Counted from the first letter of the stretch, positions 11,326 to 23,450 are shown. The stretch is DNA of 64,000 nucleotides from Enoplolaimus lenunculus (GCA_030248215.1 JASANG010000885.1:231617-295616), one strand, 5' to 3'. The notes: generated by a model from the sequence alone, not told the origin. Numbers and translations: made by a program.

Positions 11326-11799
11326 TATTATGTTTTTAACTTTTGACAAAAAAAGACTGCATTATACGGCTTAAGTGGAATGCCTGACGTGCCCTAAGCC
11401 AGTGATAGGTTCCATATACGTTTGAATCCGGGGTTTTAGCGTAAATTATGAGCATAAACGAGAAATCAATCAAATTTTAGTAATTATACTTTCACAAAAA
11501 TGCGTTTGAAAAAATTTTCCTGTTCAAATATTTTTATCTTTAGCATATATCCTGCAAAACAACAGACTGTCAAGTCTATTTTAGATATTTATTACTCAAA
11601 AGTCGTACGCCCGCTGATTGTTTTATAAATAATTTAGTTTTACCGCGATCAACTGATTATAAGAGCGAATGATATCTGAACGTCTGGCTTAAAGTTCGTC
11701 TACTGCCAACTATTTTTCAGATATGAAACTTGAACTAAAACTTAAGTCAACCTATTAACAAACGTTAAGAGAGTATCTGCTTAAAAAGCAAAATTGGTA
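11326..11799. other. Intergenic sequence, nothing recognised
   Basis: AT-rich spacer between two element copies, with no coding block. Confidence 0.4.
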
Positions 11800-12124
11800 T
11801 AACCAAGAGTGGATAATGACAAGAGTGTGCAACTCTTGGTGTTACCATGGTACAAAATGTACCACCGAATGTTGCGTTTTTGGCCCACCCCTGTTGTTTA
11901 GAGTGGGGGTCGCTATCACATGAATACCCCTAAATTACACTATAAGGGGAGCATGTTTGACGCCGCAGACATAAAGTGCCATGGTTCGCACCGGTTGTAC
12001 CCCCCACTAAATAAAGTGGGAAAGGGCAAAAACGCAACGTGTGCAGGGTACATTCTTTTCTACACTGAATGTGCCAAGTTGTACACTCTTGTTAAATAAC
12101 GATTATCCACACTTGGTACAACTT
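11800..12124. mobile_element. Family F inverted-repeat element
   Basis: The left part reads ACCAAGAGTGGATAATGAC then AAGAGTGTGCAACTCTTGGT. The right part is its inverse (ACACTCTTG, GATTATCCACACTTGGTA). Inner arms TTGCGTTTTTGGCCCACCCC and GGGCAAAAACGCAACG also pair. A related copy lies at 34688-35014 and a fragment near 17470-17580. Confidence 0.75.
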
Positions 12125-12197
12125 AACCTCATTTCATTGTTCTAAGCGTTGTCTATTATTCAGGTGTTATATATATACTTGAAAAATACAATAAACC

Positions 12198-12199
<2 letters not shown>

Positions 12200-12226
<27 letters not shown>
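12200..12226. repeat. (ATT)n microsatellite
   Basis: About eight ATT units in the upstream region of the membrane-protein gene. Confidence 0.85.
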
Positions 12227-12230
<4 letters not shown>

Positions 12231-12338
12231 AACAATATTTGGTTAAAATCTGCTAGTCACGGCAGTAATATGCGATACTGTTTAAGCTCAACCTCAGGAG
12301 CTAACATATTATAATTGAAAACCGTATATTTACTATTA

Positions 12339-12348
12339 TTTTCTACAG
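12339..12348 (+). promoter_or_regulatory. Splice acceptor just upstream of a start codon
   Basis: TTTTCTACAG lies 52 bases before the ATG at 12401, and I see no upstream coding exon. In a nematode this is the expected look of a spliced-leader trans-splice site. It could also end an ordinary 5' UTR intron. Confidence 0.5.
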
Positions 12349-12400
12349 TAAACCTGATTACTACATTCAGATATAACCAGCAAACTCTTCAACTGCGATC

Positions 12401-14157
12401 ATGGCCTTACATGGATCGTCATCAATTTTACTATCAATCCTAATAACTCTGATTGTTTGTTGCTGTATGCATCGACTGACCGATGCAAATACACAAATGC
12501 CAAAAGTATTCGTCGAAGCTAAAATTGTCGACTTAATTGATCCGTTGAAAAGTGGATTTCACGTGGTTCTCGACCGTAACTTTATCTCGCATTATCTTGA
12601 TCCTGGCCGTATGCCGACGGTATTTCTGTCGGCGAATCCGCTCAATACAGCGTTACCCGCTCAGCGGATCATGTACTACGGTGAAGATTTACGCAACGAA
12701 CACATCCTGCTATTAAGTGGTCTGAGTGAAAAAACTTGGTACGTCGTTTGTGTTGAGTTTGAAAATGTTATTCGTAAAGAAAATCGTGGAAATACTTCAA
12801 CTACGTGTGAACTAATGCGAACCCTTGACGTATTTGGTAAACCGGGACAAAGTTTAATTAGTGACGTCAGTATGACGTATGTGAAAGCGACCGCAATGGA
12901 ATTTAGGCTGAGTTTAGAGTCTGATGCTCGAGTTCAACTCACCGCGTACCTTGAGTCCGGCTCGTGTCCCGTTCAATCGTATATTGTCAGCGGAGGTCGA
13001 ACAATGAGAATTGCGTTCGATGATTTATCGCCTGGGTTCAATTATGGTCGTCTGTGTTTGTTGTACCGTCCTGTAGTGGCGTCGTATACTATGATGGGCC
13101 GGTCGATCCAATTAAGCCAACACGAATGCTATTTTGATTCACTTGAAACCAAAGCAACACGGTACGAACCTGATTTTCGTCGATTTGCGGATGATCCAAG
13201 AGATGAGTTTGGTACGTTTTTTGTCTCCCGGGCAACGGAGAATTGAGAAATTTCTGAAAAAGAGGCATGCAATATATGGCCAATGTAAAGAACAGGGGCG
13301 GAACATTATTTTATAAGCATATTCCTAAGTCTAAGCCTGAGCCTAAGCCTAAGCCTAAGCGTAAGAATTAACATATTCCTAAGGCTAATGCCTAAAAGCC
13401 TTCTGCCAAGGAAAAACAATAGTCTAAAGCTTACGCTTTCTAGTCCCACAGAAAAACGTTCCGCCCCTGATCTTTACATGAGCCTCGCGAATCATCAGCG
13501 ATCTTTAAAATACTGGTTTGTCTTCACACGCGGGTAAAACGTGGGCCGTGGGTAGATCTTACTTGCGCGGGCATACTCGCGCGTAAAAAATTCTTATTTG
13601 CGTGTGTAAAGCACGGGTCGGGTACAAAATCCTTACCCACTTCCAACTCGGGTTCCATGTATGATATTGTTTAATCCTTTACAATAGAAAGCTTTTTTCA
13701 ATATTATTACAGCTGCCGGACACGCTTCTGACGGCTCATACCAAGTTCACTCAATGATGCTAAGCGATCAGTCGCAAGGAGCTAAATCAAATTCAGCTAC
13801 AGATGCTCGCTTTGGTGGAAAACCGCTGAAGTCAGATTCAATGATTGGCTACAGGCTGATCATGGCGTGCGCAGTGCTGTGTGTTATTCTCAATATTCTA
13901 ATGCCTGCCGTTCCGCTTACGTATTTATTAGTGTTCGCACCATCTTCGTTGAACTCAAACAAACCCGAGCAAGAGCATATCGGCGACAACAGCAAATCAC
14001 ACGTCGGTACTCAAAAAGCGTTGGAGACAGTAGCGGAAGATTCTGAGGCATCTGAAGATGGCAAGACAGATTCGCTGAGGAAACGTCTATCAATGAAACC
14101 GTCTACATCAACTGATTGGGACATTCAAAACAACAACAATAATAATAATGACAATAA

Positions 14158-14188
<31 letters not shown>

Positions 14189-14557
14189 AAAGACGCCAGC
14201 GTTGAAGCAGAAGATGCCTGGGCAACTGTCATTACTCCTACGACTCCCGTCGCACGTCATAACAGACGTCATACATGCGGGGTACCTCTCCATGCTCCAC
14301 GAGCGATGGCGTCACAACTGCGGCAATGGAACCCAACCAAATACTTCAAAAGTGCTGGACAATCGAGTCGACGCTCATTTAACGCCAGTCAGTCGCAACC
14401 GTGGCCAAGAGTCCAAATCGACGGCACCGCAGCTGCCGCTAGTCCAAGAGGATCTGATGGTGCAGTCGGTGAAACGACACGATTCATTTGGCGACAAAAT
14501 TCAGTCAATTCTCCCGCTGCAGTCACCGCATTTCAGTCTGCGGATTTGTTGAGATAG
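12401..14557 (+). CDS. Single-pass membrane protein with fibronectin-III-like ectodomain and poly-Asn tail
   Basis: Two exons: 12401-13211 and 13713-14557, joined at a phase-1 GT/AG intron (donor GTACGT, acceptor TTATTACAG), give 551 residues. Residues 1-29 look like a signal peptide. The ectodomain is beta-rich; the pattern LLSGLSEKTWYVVCVEFEN, a following cysteine and RTLD resembles the end of a fibronectin type III repeat, and a second, poorer unit follows to about residue 265. A hydrophobic segment at about 318-346 is the likely membrane anchor. The tail is Ser/Arg/Asn-rich, with an almost pure Asn run at about 410-431 encoded by AAT/AAC repeats. Both terminal exons have long open frames, and the intron carries a family T insertion. 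I do not recognise a named family. Nematode surface proteins with a similar fibronectin-like pattern are the nearest idea, which is inference. The model could lack upstream coding exons. Confidence 0.72.
13278..13484 (+). mobile_element. Family T element inside an intron
   Basis: Left end GGCCAATGTAAAGAACAGGG, right end CCCCTGATCTTTACATGAGCC, with a CCTAAG core. It lies 66 bp after the 5' splice site of the membrane-protein intron. No clear target duplication. Confidence 0.85.
13520..13662. repeat. CGCGGGTAAA-type repeat fragment
   Basis: Words such as GCGCGGGCATACTCGCGCG and AAAGCACGGGTCGGGTA match the element at 43667-44115. It is a fragment of that family within the same intron as the preceding T element. 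Confidence 0.6.
14128..14193 (+). repeat. Coding (AAY)n repeat
   Basis: AAC/AAT triplets with a few GAC and AAA interruptions encode the asparagine run of the membrane protein. The complementary strand is open as a run of isoleucine codons, which is an artefact. Confidence 0.9.
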
Positions 14558-14796
14558 AAAATTTTGGACGCAGTACAATGTTCATTGATGGACTACCTAA
14601 TGTTCGTTGGTTTATTACTTGTGGACATCGGAACCTGGATAGATGTTTGGACGAAAGCTGTGTCATTGAAACTTTAAAATGATTTCGAACTTAAGACTTA
14701 TTAGAGTGGCCCGTGCGTCGTAGACAATATACAATTTATTCCATCATTGGCGGAAAGTAAAGGTAATTGGAACCTTATTTAAACGTTTCATTTAAC

Positions 14797-15453
14797 AAAT
14801 TTGCGCTGTACGGGTGACGCACGGCGACGGACGGCGCCGTACGGGTGACGCACGGTGACAGACAGTGCCGTACGGGTGACGCACGGCGACGGACGGCCTC
14901 GTACGATGACGCACGGTGACAGACCACGCCGTACGGGTGACGCACGGCGACGGACGGCCTCGTACGATGACGCACGGTGACGGACGGCCTCGTACGATGA
15001 CGCACGGTGACAGACCGCGCCGTACGGGTGACGCACGGTGACAGACAGTGCCGTACGGGTGACGCACGGCGACGGACGGCCTCGTACGATGACGCACGGT
15101 GGCAGACAGTGCCGTACGGGTGACGCACGGCGACGGACGGCCTCGTACGATGACGCACGGTGGCAGACAGTGCCGTACGGGTGACGAACGGCGACGGACT
15201 GCCCCGCACGGGTGACACACGGCCTCGTACAATGACGCACGGTGACAGACAGTGCCGTACGGGTGACGAACGGCGACGGACTGCCTCGTACGATGACGCA
15301 CGGTGACAGACAGTGCCGTACGGGTGACGAACGGCGACGGACTGCCCCGCACGGGTGACGCACGGTGACGCACGGCCTCGTACAATGACGCACGGTGACA
15401 GACAGCGCCGTACGGGTGACGCACGGCGCCGGACGTCAAATATAGCGCAACCC
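14797..15453. mobile_element. Family H element with very long minisatellite core
   Basis: The right end TATAGCGCAACCC is followed by TAA, as in the copies at 1653 and 48001. The left end is worn (TTTGCGCTGTA). The body is about 620 bp of imperfect units built from GTACGGGTGACGCACGG, GACGGACGGCCTCGTACGATG and GACAGACAGTGCC. All three minus frames stay open for 147-215 codons purely because of the repeat. Confidence 0.8.
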
Positions 15454-15780
15454 TAAGCCATTAAAATTTCAACTTATTAGAGCGCTGTAGTCGTTTTAGG
15501 CATCGAATATATTCACTGTTTATTACGACCGGAGGGTAAACTTGATGGCAATGATCGCTGCTGCTTTACTGGGGGTCAATTTATTACAACCGAATGGGAA
15601 TTTGACCCCAAGATCGCTGGTGTACCATCTGAGCGACGACATTATTATTCGTATGGTGCATGGAACCATTCCGAACTTAAACCATTATAATAACAGCGTT
15701 TTATGCGTTTAATGAATACAACTTATTCAGTTATTGGTGAAATGTAATGGTAATTTGAACAACTTCGTCCGCTAATACCG
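15454..15780. other. Intergenic sequence, nothing recognised
   Basis: Spacer between family H and family D copies, with no gene. Confidence 0.4.
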
Positions 15781-16230
15781 TAGTGATTCCAATAAGAGGA
15801 GGGGGACTGATATTTATTTGGCCTCTCCAGAGGGTACCCCCCCTTGTTAGTCGGTTACGGACTGTTATATATTTTCAATCAGTCCTCCGCCATCATTTCT
15901 TACTGATATATCCTGGATTGCAACTATCCGTTGAATTAAACGTTTATTTGTTTGTATCAAAAACATAAGCGATAATGCAAGGTTATACTTTGAAATGTTA
16001 CTTTCAAAACTTAAGTACGCTTTAAAGTTTCAAACTCAACTTTATTTGGTCGTGGAGTCATTTATGCGCTACAACAAGGGATATTTGAAATTTATGAACT
16101 GTAATGACGGTTTGGGGACTCTTTCCGCTTACGAACTCGTATTACGGATACAGACGCCTTTTGACTGGGACTCAAAATGGGGGCTCCCTTCCTCATATTA
16201 CAAACCCCCCTCTTATTTGGGTCACTACAG
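15781..16230 (-). mobile_element. Family D element, inverted orientation
   Basis: Starts TAGTGATTCCAATAAGAGG and ends CCTCTTATTTGGGTCACTACAG followed by TA. The interior is the reverse complement of the copies at 10893 and 38454. Frames of 61 and 91 codons inside it are chance. Confidence 0.8.
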
Positions 16231-16535
16231 TAATTACGGTTTTTTGAACGTCGGTTTTGTTGACGTCTAAAATCCTTCTGATTGGAATGCTCCAGACTTC
16301 ATACTTCAACTTTAAGCGTTCAATAACTGGTCAAATATATTCAGTCACTGCTCAGAGATAATTAGAGCCTATTTTCAATTGAAACTAAACCTGACGTTGA
16401 ACTTGATTGAAAGTCATCAATTGCAATAAGGACAATCGCACATCTGGTTATACAATCGATAACGACTTAGACAAGAGTATGGTGGTTACTTAAGTTTGCA
16501 AGACCCTAAATGTAACAGCGCGCGTTGCGTCCATA

Positions 16536-16771
16536 GGCCCATGTAAAGGTCAGGAGCGGAACGTTTTTCTGTGGGACTGCAATAGAGTAGCTTAAGCTTT
16601 GGACTAATTTTTTGGCTTAGCTTGGGCTTAGGCATAGGCTTAGAAATAAACTCATTCTTACGCCTAGGCTGAGGCTTAGGAATTAACTCATTCTTACGCT
16701 TTGGCTTTAGGTTTAGGCTTAGGCGTAGGAATAAACTCATTCTTACGCTTAGGCTTAGGAATCAACTCATT
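16536..16771 (-). mobile_element. Family T element, one end lost
   Basis: Left end GGCCCATGTAAAGGTCAGG, then several TTAGGC/TTACGC blocks with AACTCATTCTTACGC spacers. The other terminal repeat is not found. Confidence 0.78.
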
Positions 16772-16812
16772 ATTAATGCGAAAAATTTTCATTTTGTTAA
16801 GAATATACCATA

Positions 16813-17418
16813 GTATTGTAATGATCCGAATAAGAGGGGGTAATAAAAGAGGTTCCATTTCGAGTCCTAATCAATCATAGTCCGCATTCCTAATAGGAGT
16901 CCGTAAGCGAACACTGTAAATTCTAATGAGTTGATTAATCAATTCAGCTAGCGAGTTGGTTATTTCTGAATTAATATCAGTAAACATTAACACACTCTGA
17001 GTTGATTTGATTTTCAAGCTGAGTTAAATTGACTCTGGGCGGGTTGGTTAATTAACTCAGAACGAATTGAATCAACTCAAAATTCTGAGTTCTGATAGTC
17101 CTAACTCAGACTGAGTGATTCAACTCATTCTGAGTTAAAATCAACTCACTGAAATTTACAGTGAATAGAGTCCGTAAACCCTAATTAGAGTGCATAAATG
17201 TGATTATCCCCAACTATAGTGAATAAATAACTCCATTACTAAATACAGTTGAGTTCGAAGCCTTAAAGCATACTTAGTTTTGAAGTACATTCTTAAGTAT
17301 AACGTTGCGTTCGCTCAAGGATTTGATACAAGACAAACGTTTAATTCAACGGAGGTTGCAATACCGTGTATATAATATTATAAAAATATCCGGCCCCCCT
17401 CTATACGGGTCACTACAG
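16813..17418 (+). mobile_element. Family D element interrupted by a nested element
   Basis: Left end TTGTAATGATCCGAATAAGAG, right end GGGTCACTACAG followed by TA. The interior matches other family D copies, except that a 252-bp family E element splits the family phrase CCGTAAGCG..AATAGAGTCC. Confidence 0.82.
16912..17163. mobile_element. Family E foldback element nested in family D
   Basis: CACTGTAAATT at the left and AAATTTACAGTG at the right, with palindromic arms made of variants of GAGTTGATT and AACTCA. It sits inside the family D copy 16813-17418 and is therefore younger than that insertion. A second copy is at 42826-43065. Confidence 0.82.
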
Positions 17419-17469
17419 TACTTTTACTTATATTAAGATATGATGCAGTATTTTAATTGCAACTTTTGT

Positions 17470-17580
17470 CTCTTGTCATAAATGGGTGAGATATAGCGAA
17501 AATGCAACGCGCGCTGGATACATTCTTTTGTATACTAATATACCAAGATGCAATCTCTTGTTCAAGAGCACTTTTTGCTA
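17470..17580. mobile_element. Family F fragment
   Basis: AAATGCAACGCGCGCTGGATACATTCTTTTGTA followed by a CAATCTCTTG end matches the right part of the copies at 11800 and 34688. The left half is missing. Confidence 0.55.
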
Positions 17581-17783
17581 TTGGTTTGTCTAAAATGCGG
17601 TAAAACCACAATGGAACACTGAAAAACTTTAAATTTTTAAATAAATATCGTTGTTCCTACTGAATGAGACAAAACAACAGAATATTTAACATAGTTGAAA
17701 TCAACGCAGGTATACTGTTAACGTTCAGTTAAACGTAATCGTGATCGCTTTTGTGTGCTTTGATTGTTTGTATATTGTAAGCA

Positions 17784-17970
17784 GTTCCGGAGCAGGCATG
17801 GATGGAAGTTTCACCAAACTCCGGGATGGGGACCTCAAACTCGCAAGCGAAACGAGCCAGAAGCCAGACGCATTTTAAAACTTCGGCGGTTTTGTCTCAA
17901 CCGGTTAGCATAGAGGCCCCTTTAAGGGTGGGCCCCTAAATGGGGGGTTTAGGGATGGCTGCTTCGGCCC
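17784..17970 (+). repeat. About 200-bp dispersed repeat, partner at 46548
   Basis: Shares ACGCATTTTAAAACTTCGGC, GGTTTTGT and CAACCGGTTAG, GGCTGCTTCG and CAAACTCCGG with the reverse complement of 46548-46742. I cannot see a polymerase III box or clear inverted ends, so the class is open. Confidence 0.65.
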
Positions 17971-19189
17971 TGACTGTAAAATACCTTTGTTACTGCTAAA
18001 CTAGCGAAATATAGAATCAAAGCATAACCTAAAACAGGCTGTAGTCACACTAAGTCGGGCTGGTTTAATTCTGGTTATATTCAAGCCGAAAATTTTCTAA
18101 TTTGAAATATATATGCAAATTTCAACTTCTTTAAATATCGCGTGGGATCCGGAGCCAACTTTGAATTGACGCAAGAGTCAAATTTGTTGAAAACATGGTT
18201 TTTAGTTTTGTGGTTCTAAAAATTGATCGGCCAAAATAGTCAGCATTTATTTGACCATAACTGGTAAACAATGGTATTCTGGCATGGCCATCTCTACTGG
18301 TGCAGTTAAGTATCTCTGTTGCTTATTAATGGCTAAAATGTTGTCATACTGAATTTGAACCTTTTAAACGATTGTATCTGATCACAAAAAACAATTTTTA
18401 ATGACTTTTTTTAAATATCGTTTCAAATTTGAGTTAAAAATAACATTCAGTTATTTATGTAAAACCTACCGCTAGTTTAAGTGAAACGTCAAAAATTGCG
18501 CTGACTTTTTAGTTGAAACGGCATGCACTTTGCACATTTTTCGTGTTTCATCTGTTGTTGAAATGTTATTCTGCAAATTTATAGCGAATATCAGCTGAAA
18601 ATTTAAAACTGTTTCTAGTATTGTCATTTTGTATATACGGCTCCGAGTATATGTGTTCTGTGGTTTGTTTTACTATTTAAATAATGTTGATTAAGGTATT
18701 TGAGTTGCTACATACATGTGGTAAAATATGCGGTTCGTTTTGAGGTACAAAATTGGCATAATTGTTATAGGGTAAAAATGAGAAATTTAAATGTCAGTTT
18801 TTAGCATTTTTCCCTGAACAACAAAATCAAATATTGCATTTGCTTCAAATCCTGATGATTTCAAATTAATTGCAGTGTCGTACCAATTTACGAAATCAGC
18901 CTAAATTGTTAGTTAGGTTTACGGTGTCAGCCAACCTTTCGGAAACGTATTCCTGTGCGCATTGTGGATTTCAGGATGTTCCGGTTCGTAAACGGGATTA
19001 GAATAGTTTTTGAGTTTCAAATTTTCGTATTTTTCGTGCGCGAATGTAGCCGTTTTTCGATATTTAGGCATTGACTGCTTGCGTTGCAGGAACAAATCTT
19101 TCGTCTTTCGGTTGGAATGTCATCATGTTTGTTGATTTGTTTTTTGAGCATCAGATGAGCCATAAGCATCGCAAAATTTTCACTGCCTA
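17971..19189. other. AT-rich intergenic sequence
   Basis: No gene, array or inverted-repeat ends recognised over about 1.2 kb. Confidence 0.45.
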
Positions 19190-19419
19190 CACTGCAAAAA
19201 ATGGTGAGTCAAATTGACTCTCTCCGAAAAAGGCTCAACGGTACTAGGCAAACTGAGTCAAATTCGACTCCGCCAGAGTCAAATTCGACTCCGCCAGAGT
19301 CAAAGGTGCAACTAAGTGAGTCATATTTGACTCTGGCGGAGTTGAATTTGACTCAGTTTGTGTTGTCTCATAGAGCCTATTTCGGAAAGAATTAATTTGA
19401 CTCACCATTTTTTGCAGTG
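19190..19419. mobile_element. Family C foldback element
   Basis: Starts CACTGCAAAAAATGGTGAGT and ends CACCATTTTTTGCAGTG, flanked by TA on both sides. Near-complete hairpin with GAGTCAAATTCGACTC blocks. Confidence 0.88.
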
Positions 19420-20330
19420 TATACAGGTTATGATTGGCTTTATACTGCGTTCTTCATTTTATTATACATTTGTTTTGTTTCGGTAGGATGACCTGATGTG
19501 AAAAATAAACTAGTGTCGCTGTTATTGAAAACAATTTTACTAAAGTTCAATTGTAATCGGATGTAGGTCACCACACAAGGTATGCTATAACAACGGCAAT
19601 TACGCGATTATATTGCAACTATAATTGACTTACCATCGCAGCAATAGCCACAGCGACAAACCCTTGCAAAATTCATAACTGAATTTCTGAAACAAATTTC
19701 GAGTTGGTTTACTGTTTTTTACACACATCAATAATCATTTCTACTTTTCGGATCTGACAACTGATACAGAAAACTGACCAATCACCTAAACTTTCGGGAA
19801 CCAACAATTTTAGGAAAAGTCTGAGATTGGGTTTAAAGAACACTGATCTGGCTGAAACGCGTTCATTTGAGGAAAATATATGTTAGCATATGTTTGCTAT
19901 GGCAGCCGGAACAGCTTACACTAATATGTTTTAGCTTCCCAACATATAGGAGGAGTACTATGAGTCGGTAGAACTTGTCGTAATATGCTTATGTTTCGGC
20001 TCTGGTTTTGGTTCAGGTTTTGGTTGAAACCCCAGTTGTTTTTAAGTTAGCTTTAGGCTTGGGTTTAGGTTGTGGCTTATGCAATACGAGTATGCGCAAT
20101 AGCGCAGTAAAAAATTTCTACAAGACGTTTGCGGGGTTCACGTTATAAATGGTGCAGCTGGTCACGTTTTGTCCCGATCTATATATTGGGTAAACATTTT
20201 GTCTGCAATGTAACGCAATATGATATTCCAAAAACAGCTGTTGTCTGCTAACACATATCAACAGACATGGGCCGTTAGCATCATATGATATTTAAATGTA
20301 AATATAAATATATTAATTTGGTGGAAATTT
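19420..20330. other. Intergenic sequence
   Basis: No gene recognised. A few TTAGG-like words near 20040-20070 lack flanking T ends. Confidence 0.4.
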
Positions 20331-20331
20331 A

Positions 20332-20480
20332 AAACGCTGCAGGAAAATGAAAAATTAGGCGGAATTTATATTTTTGAGGGAAATTCAAATTTTGGTGCGA
20401 AAATTCAAAATTTGGCGCGAAAATTTAAATTTTGGCAGGAAAACTCAAATTTTGGCGTGAATATTCAAATTTTGGCGGAT
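20332..20480. repeat. Short AT-rich minisatellite
   Basis: About six imperfect units of roughly 21 bp around AATTCAAATTTTGGCGCGAA. Confidence 0.75.
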
Positions 20481-20784
20481 TGTCTTTTATGATACGTCTT
20501 AAACTGCTGTATGTTGAGATAGCCTGTGTAATCATGTTTTGTATAGCAATATCAGACAGACACGTCCGCAGAATATTATGTTTCGGGGGCACCGAAGAAT
20601 TTTGGGGCGCCCCTACAATTGCAACTTAAACTGTTTACGTTTCGACCGAGATAATTTGGGGAAGACCAACCAAATTTGGGGGGATACGACCCCAATGCTC
20701 TCCGTGGGGACGCCCGCGGGGATGCCCGCGCAGACAGGCTGCATCGTATGAAGCAACAATGTAAAACGTCGAAATATTATATTA

Positions 20785-20965
20785 TTGTGAATGGTTCGTG
20801 ATTTCGGATGCTCAATGAAACCACCAACTCCGTATTCAGGTCCGTATTCCAATGACGCTTATACCGCTCTGATTCAGTAAATGTAGTCGTTCCCCTTTTA
20901 TTCCCCCAACACCGTATTAAAGTTGTATACCAGTAAAGCACAAGTATGACTATACAAGTACAACA
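20785..20965. repeat. Dispersed repeat shared with 7195-7385
   Basis: Diverged direct copy of the block described at 7195-7385. GTTCGTGATTTCGG, CACCAACTC, AATGACGCTTA, TGTAGTCGTTCCCC and TATTCCCCCAAC are conserved in order. Confidence 0.6.
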
Positions 20966-23330
20966 AGTAATATGCTTAACTTCCGACCATATTCAACCGA
21001 AGGTGCCGAAACTTCCATTGTTGAGGTGCTTTCCGCACGTCTATTACGATACTCTTAACCCTGTTATTCCACTGAGTCACCAGCTCACACCGTGCAAAAC
21101 AAAATGCAAACTTTAACGTGACCACCCAAGTTCTCCGTAAAAACCCCAGATAACCGTACAAAACCCCAAGAACCCCCAAGAAAACAGACGAAACTAGCCC
21201 CGCTTGAATCGCCTAACACCAGAAAACTCCGAATAAAATCCCAAGAACTCCGTTAACACATTCCCCAATATCCCCGGTTTTCCCCTGGTACTGCCTGTAG
21301 GCTCCGATCTATGCGCTTCCTGATGATTCCCTGATTACGCCGGTTCACTGTGCTCACATTGAGCTTCCGTGACTACTGTTCCAGTTAAACTCCTTCTCTG
21401 CCTAAGTCGCCCGGTCACTAATGCAAGTCAACTCGTAAACAAAACCGTGAAAATAAAAGCTCAAGTCCGCCACGTGCAAACACAAGTGCAAAGTCGCCGC
21501 ATACCGTAAGATTCAAAATGCAATAATGATTATGGAGGCTGGCTACCCCAGCCCCCATTTCGAGTTGATTTGCATATTTTTATGCGTCCCGGGTGTCCGA
21601 GCCCCTTAGGAACGCACACATGCGCCATTAGAACAACACATACAACAACAACAACAATATATTACCCCCCAACCCCTAGTTATGTGCTTTGGCACCATAG
21701 GCGAACAAAAATATTTAATTAATGGCCACGCAGGGCCCCTGAGTACTGATACCTTGCGGACGCGGCCGCCATGCATAGATTATACTATTTTACGCCTCCG
21801 GATATCCGCTTGCTAAAGGTTCAGTCTAAAAAAAGTAAGTAAAAGTCGAGAAAAAATAGATTATCAGTCCAAAAAATAAAAATTAACGTAAAAAATTGCT
21901 GAAAAGCTGTTATGTTTTGAACATAAATTTGCTATCTATGTCTCAGCAAATAAAGGTCAGTATAAGGGTGTAAATAACGCAATGGATAATTTTACTGGTC
22001 GGTGACCAATACACGGGAGTATAACCAAAATAAAGTTTTCAATTGGCTTTTCTAACTATTGCATTTATGGGTCATCCACGTTATACTGTCTACGCTACTG
22101 TAAAAAATGTCCACACACCTGGTTTTAAGAGCGGGACAAAAGACGGTGTTCTTATTAAGCTATAAGGACTTAACAGAAGGTGTAATTAGTTAGTGGGTTT
22201 AGGCAGCAGGTCCTTCGAAGGGACTAAGGACAATGTAGGCACTGTCTGGACACAGTGTTTGACAATATGAGTTCATTCGAACAGACGTTGTATAATCGCT
22301 AAACAAAGCTCCTTCGGACAAACTTTGTGTTATGAAATAAGCTGAGTCCCTTCTGACAGACTGGACAAATCTGTTGTCCTTTAAATAACGTATTGACAAT
22401 TTGGCATGGGTACGGACGGCAACATGACAAAGCATAGGTCGTTTAGAGCAGGGTAGCAGGGTCTACACAGGATATGAGTGACATTTGAACATGTAATTTC
22501 AAAACCATAAAACTACAGACTTATAGGGGCTCGTATCTGGGGACAATTTTTACAATGGCGTAGACAGTATAAGATGGATGACCCATTAATATAGATTTCT
22601 AGTGATTCACGGTCGTTCTCGACTATTGAATGTGGTCCGGCCAAGAACTGACGAACTTTTTCCTGAGTGTGTACTTCTGTACGTCTCGTTTGCGGTCCGG
22701 TTATGGCCGGATCGGTCAGATTGCCGATAAACCATTTGCGAGCTGTCTTAAACTGAAGTTGAGCCGAGGCGAAAGCGGACCCAATTTTTATATTCAAATA
22801 CGTTTGAGACGGTCCAGGCCACCGTAGGCACGGTCTTTCTGACGGGTAAGAAACAAATTATTCAAATGAACATAAACCGGGTTGTCATATTTACTTAGCT
22901 AGTATGACACATCGAATGTAAAGGAAAGAGCTTGGCAGTCTGTTACGACTACATATCACAGTTTTTCAACTTTCAGGATGCCTAAAAAAGAGCGGGATAT
23001 AAAAGTACTTTCTCAGCAACTACACAGTTTCATTTACTTGGGGACCAAATTTACATAAAATCAAAGACCGCTGGTTCGAATCCAGCCGTGGTTAAATTGT
23101 TTGAATTGGAACTTCGTATTAATATAGCTCGTAGATGCTCCACTGAGCCGCAAAACGTTGCAATATGCACAGTCCATTAAATAACACTGTATATAAATCT
23201 GTACTTCCCTTGCAATATGTGTTGACATTAGTTTAAGTAGGGCACTCAGACCCTAGACGTTGCCCAGCAAAACTTCACCCACTTTCGAAGCTTCTATTTT
23301 GGTTGCATTCGAAACTGGGCGAACTTTTGT
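20966..23330. other. Gene-poor region upstream of LMAN1
   Basis: I recognise no gene here. Minus-strand frames at 22199-22435 and 22513-22797 have a slightly more balanced residue mix than the surrounding noise, but neither shows a domain I know. They may be decayed mobile-element sequence. A CAA microsatellite lies near 21640. Confidence 0.4.
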
Positions 23331-23340
23331 TGTCACGTCA
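23331..23340 (-). promoter_or_regulatory. Candidate unfolded-protein-response element
   Basis: The minus strand reads TGACGTGACA, matching the UPRE core TGACGTGR bound by XBP1. It lies about 200 bp before the LMAN1 start codon. LMAN1 orthologues are secretory-pathway genes often induced by ER stress, so the site is plausible, but a single 8-mer can occur by chance. Confidence 0.35.
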
Positions 23341-23450
23341 TCACAACATCCGCGTCGAGGAGTTAAGTGTAAGATTGGAACTGTAATGTGGGAACGCTTT
23401 ACAGTGGAGTTGTACAGGAGTTTAGAAGTTTAAGAGTTGAGTAATTAAGA

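Noticed and set aside
14775-15439. Minus-strand frames of 147-215 codons rich in Arg, Pro, Ser and Val
   Set aside because: All three frames stay open over the same minisatellite because the repeat lacks stops. There is no domain, and the sequence is the core of a family H element.
15783-16270. Plus frames of 61 and 91 codons
   Set aside because: They lie within the family D element and reappear as noise in other copies.
22199-22797. Two minus-strand frames as a possible gene
   Set aside because: No domain was recognised and no splice structure connects them. At most they are decayed mobile-element sequence.
23060-23100. A tRNA, from the T-arm-like CTGGTTCGAATCCAG
   Set aside because: There is no D arm or acceptor partner upstream; only a T-arm-like fragment remains.
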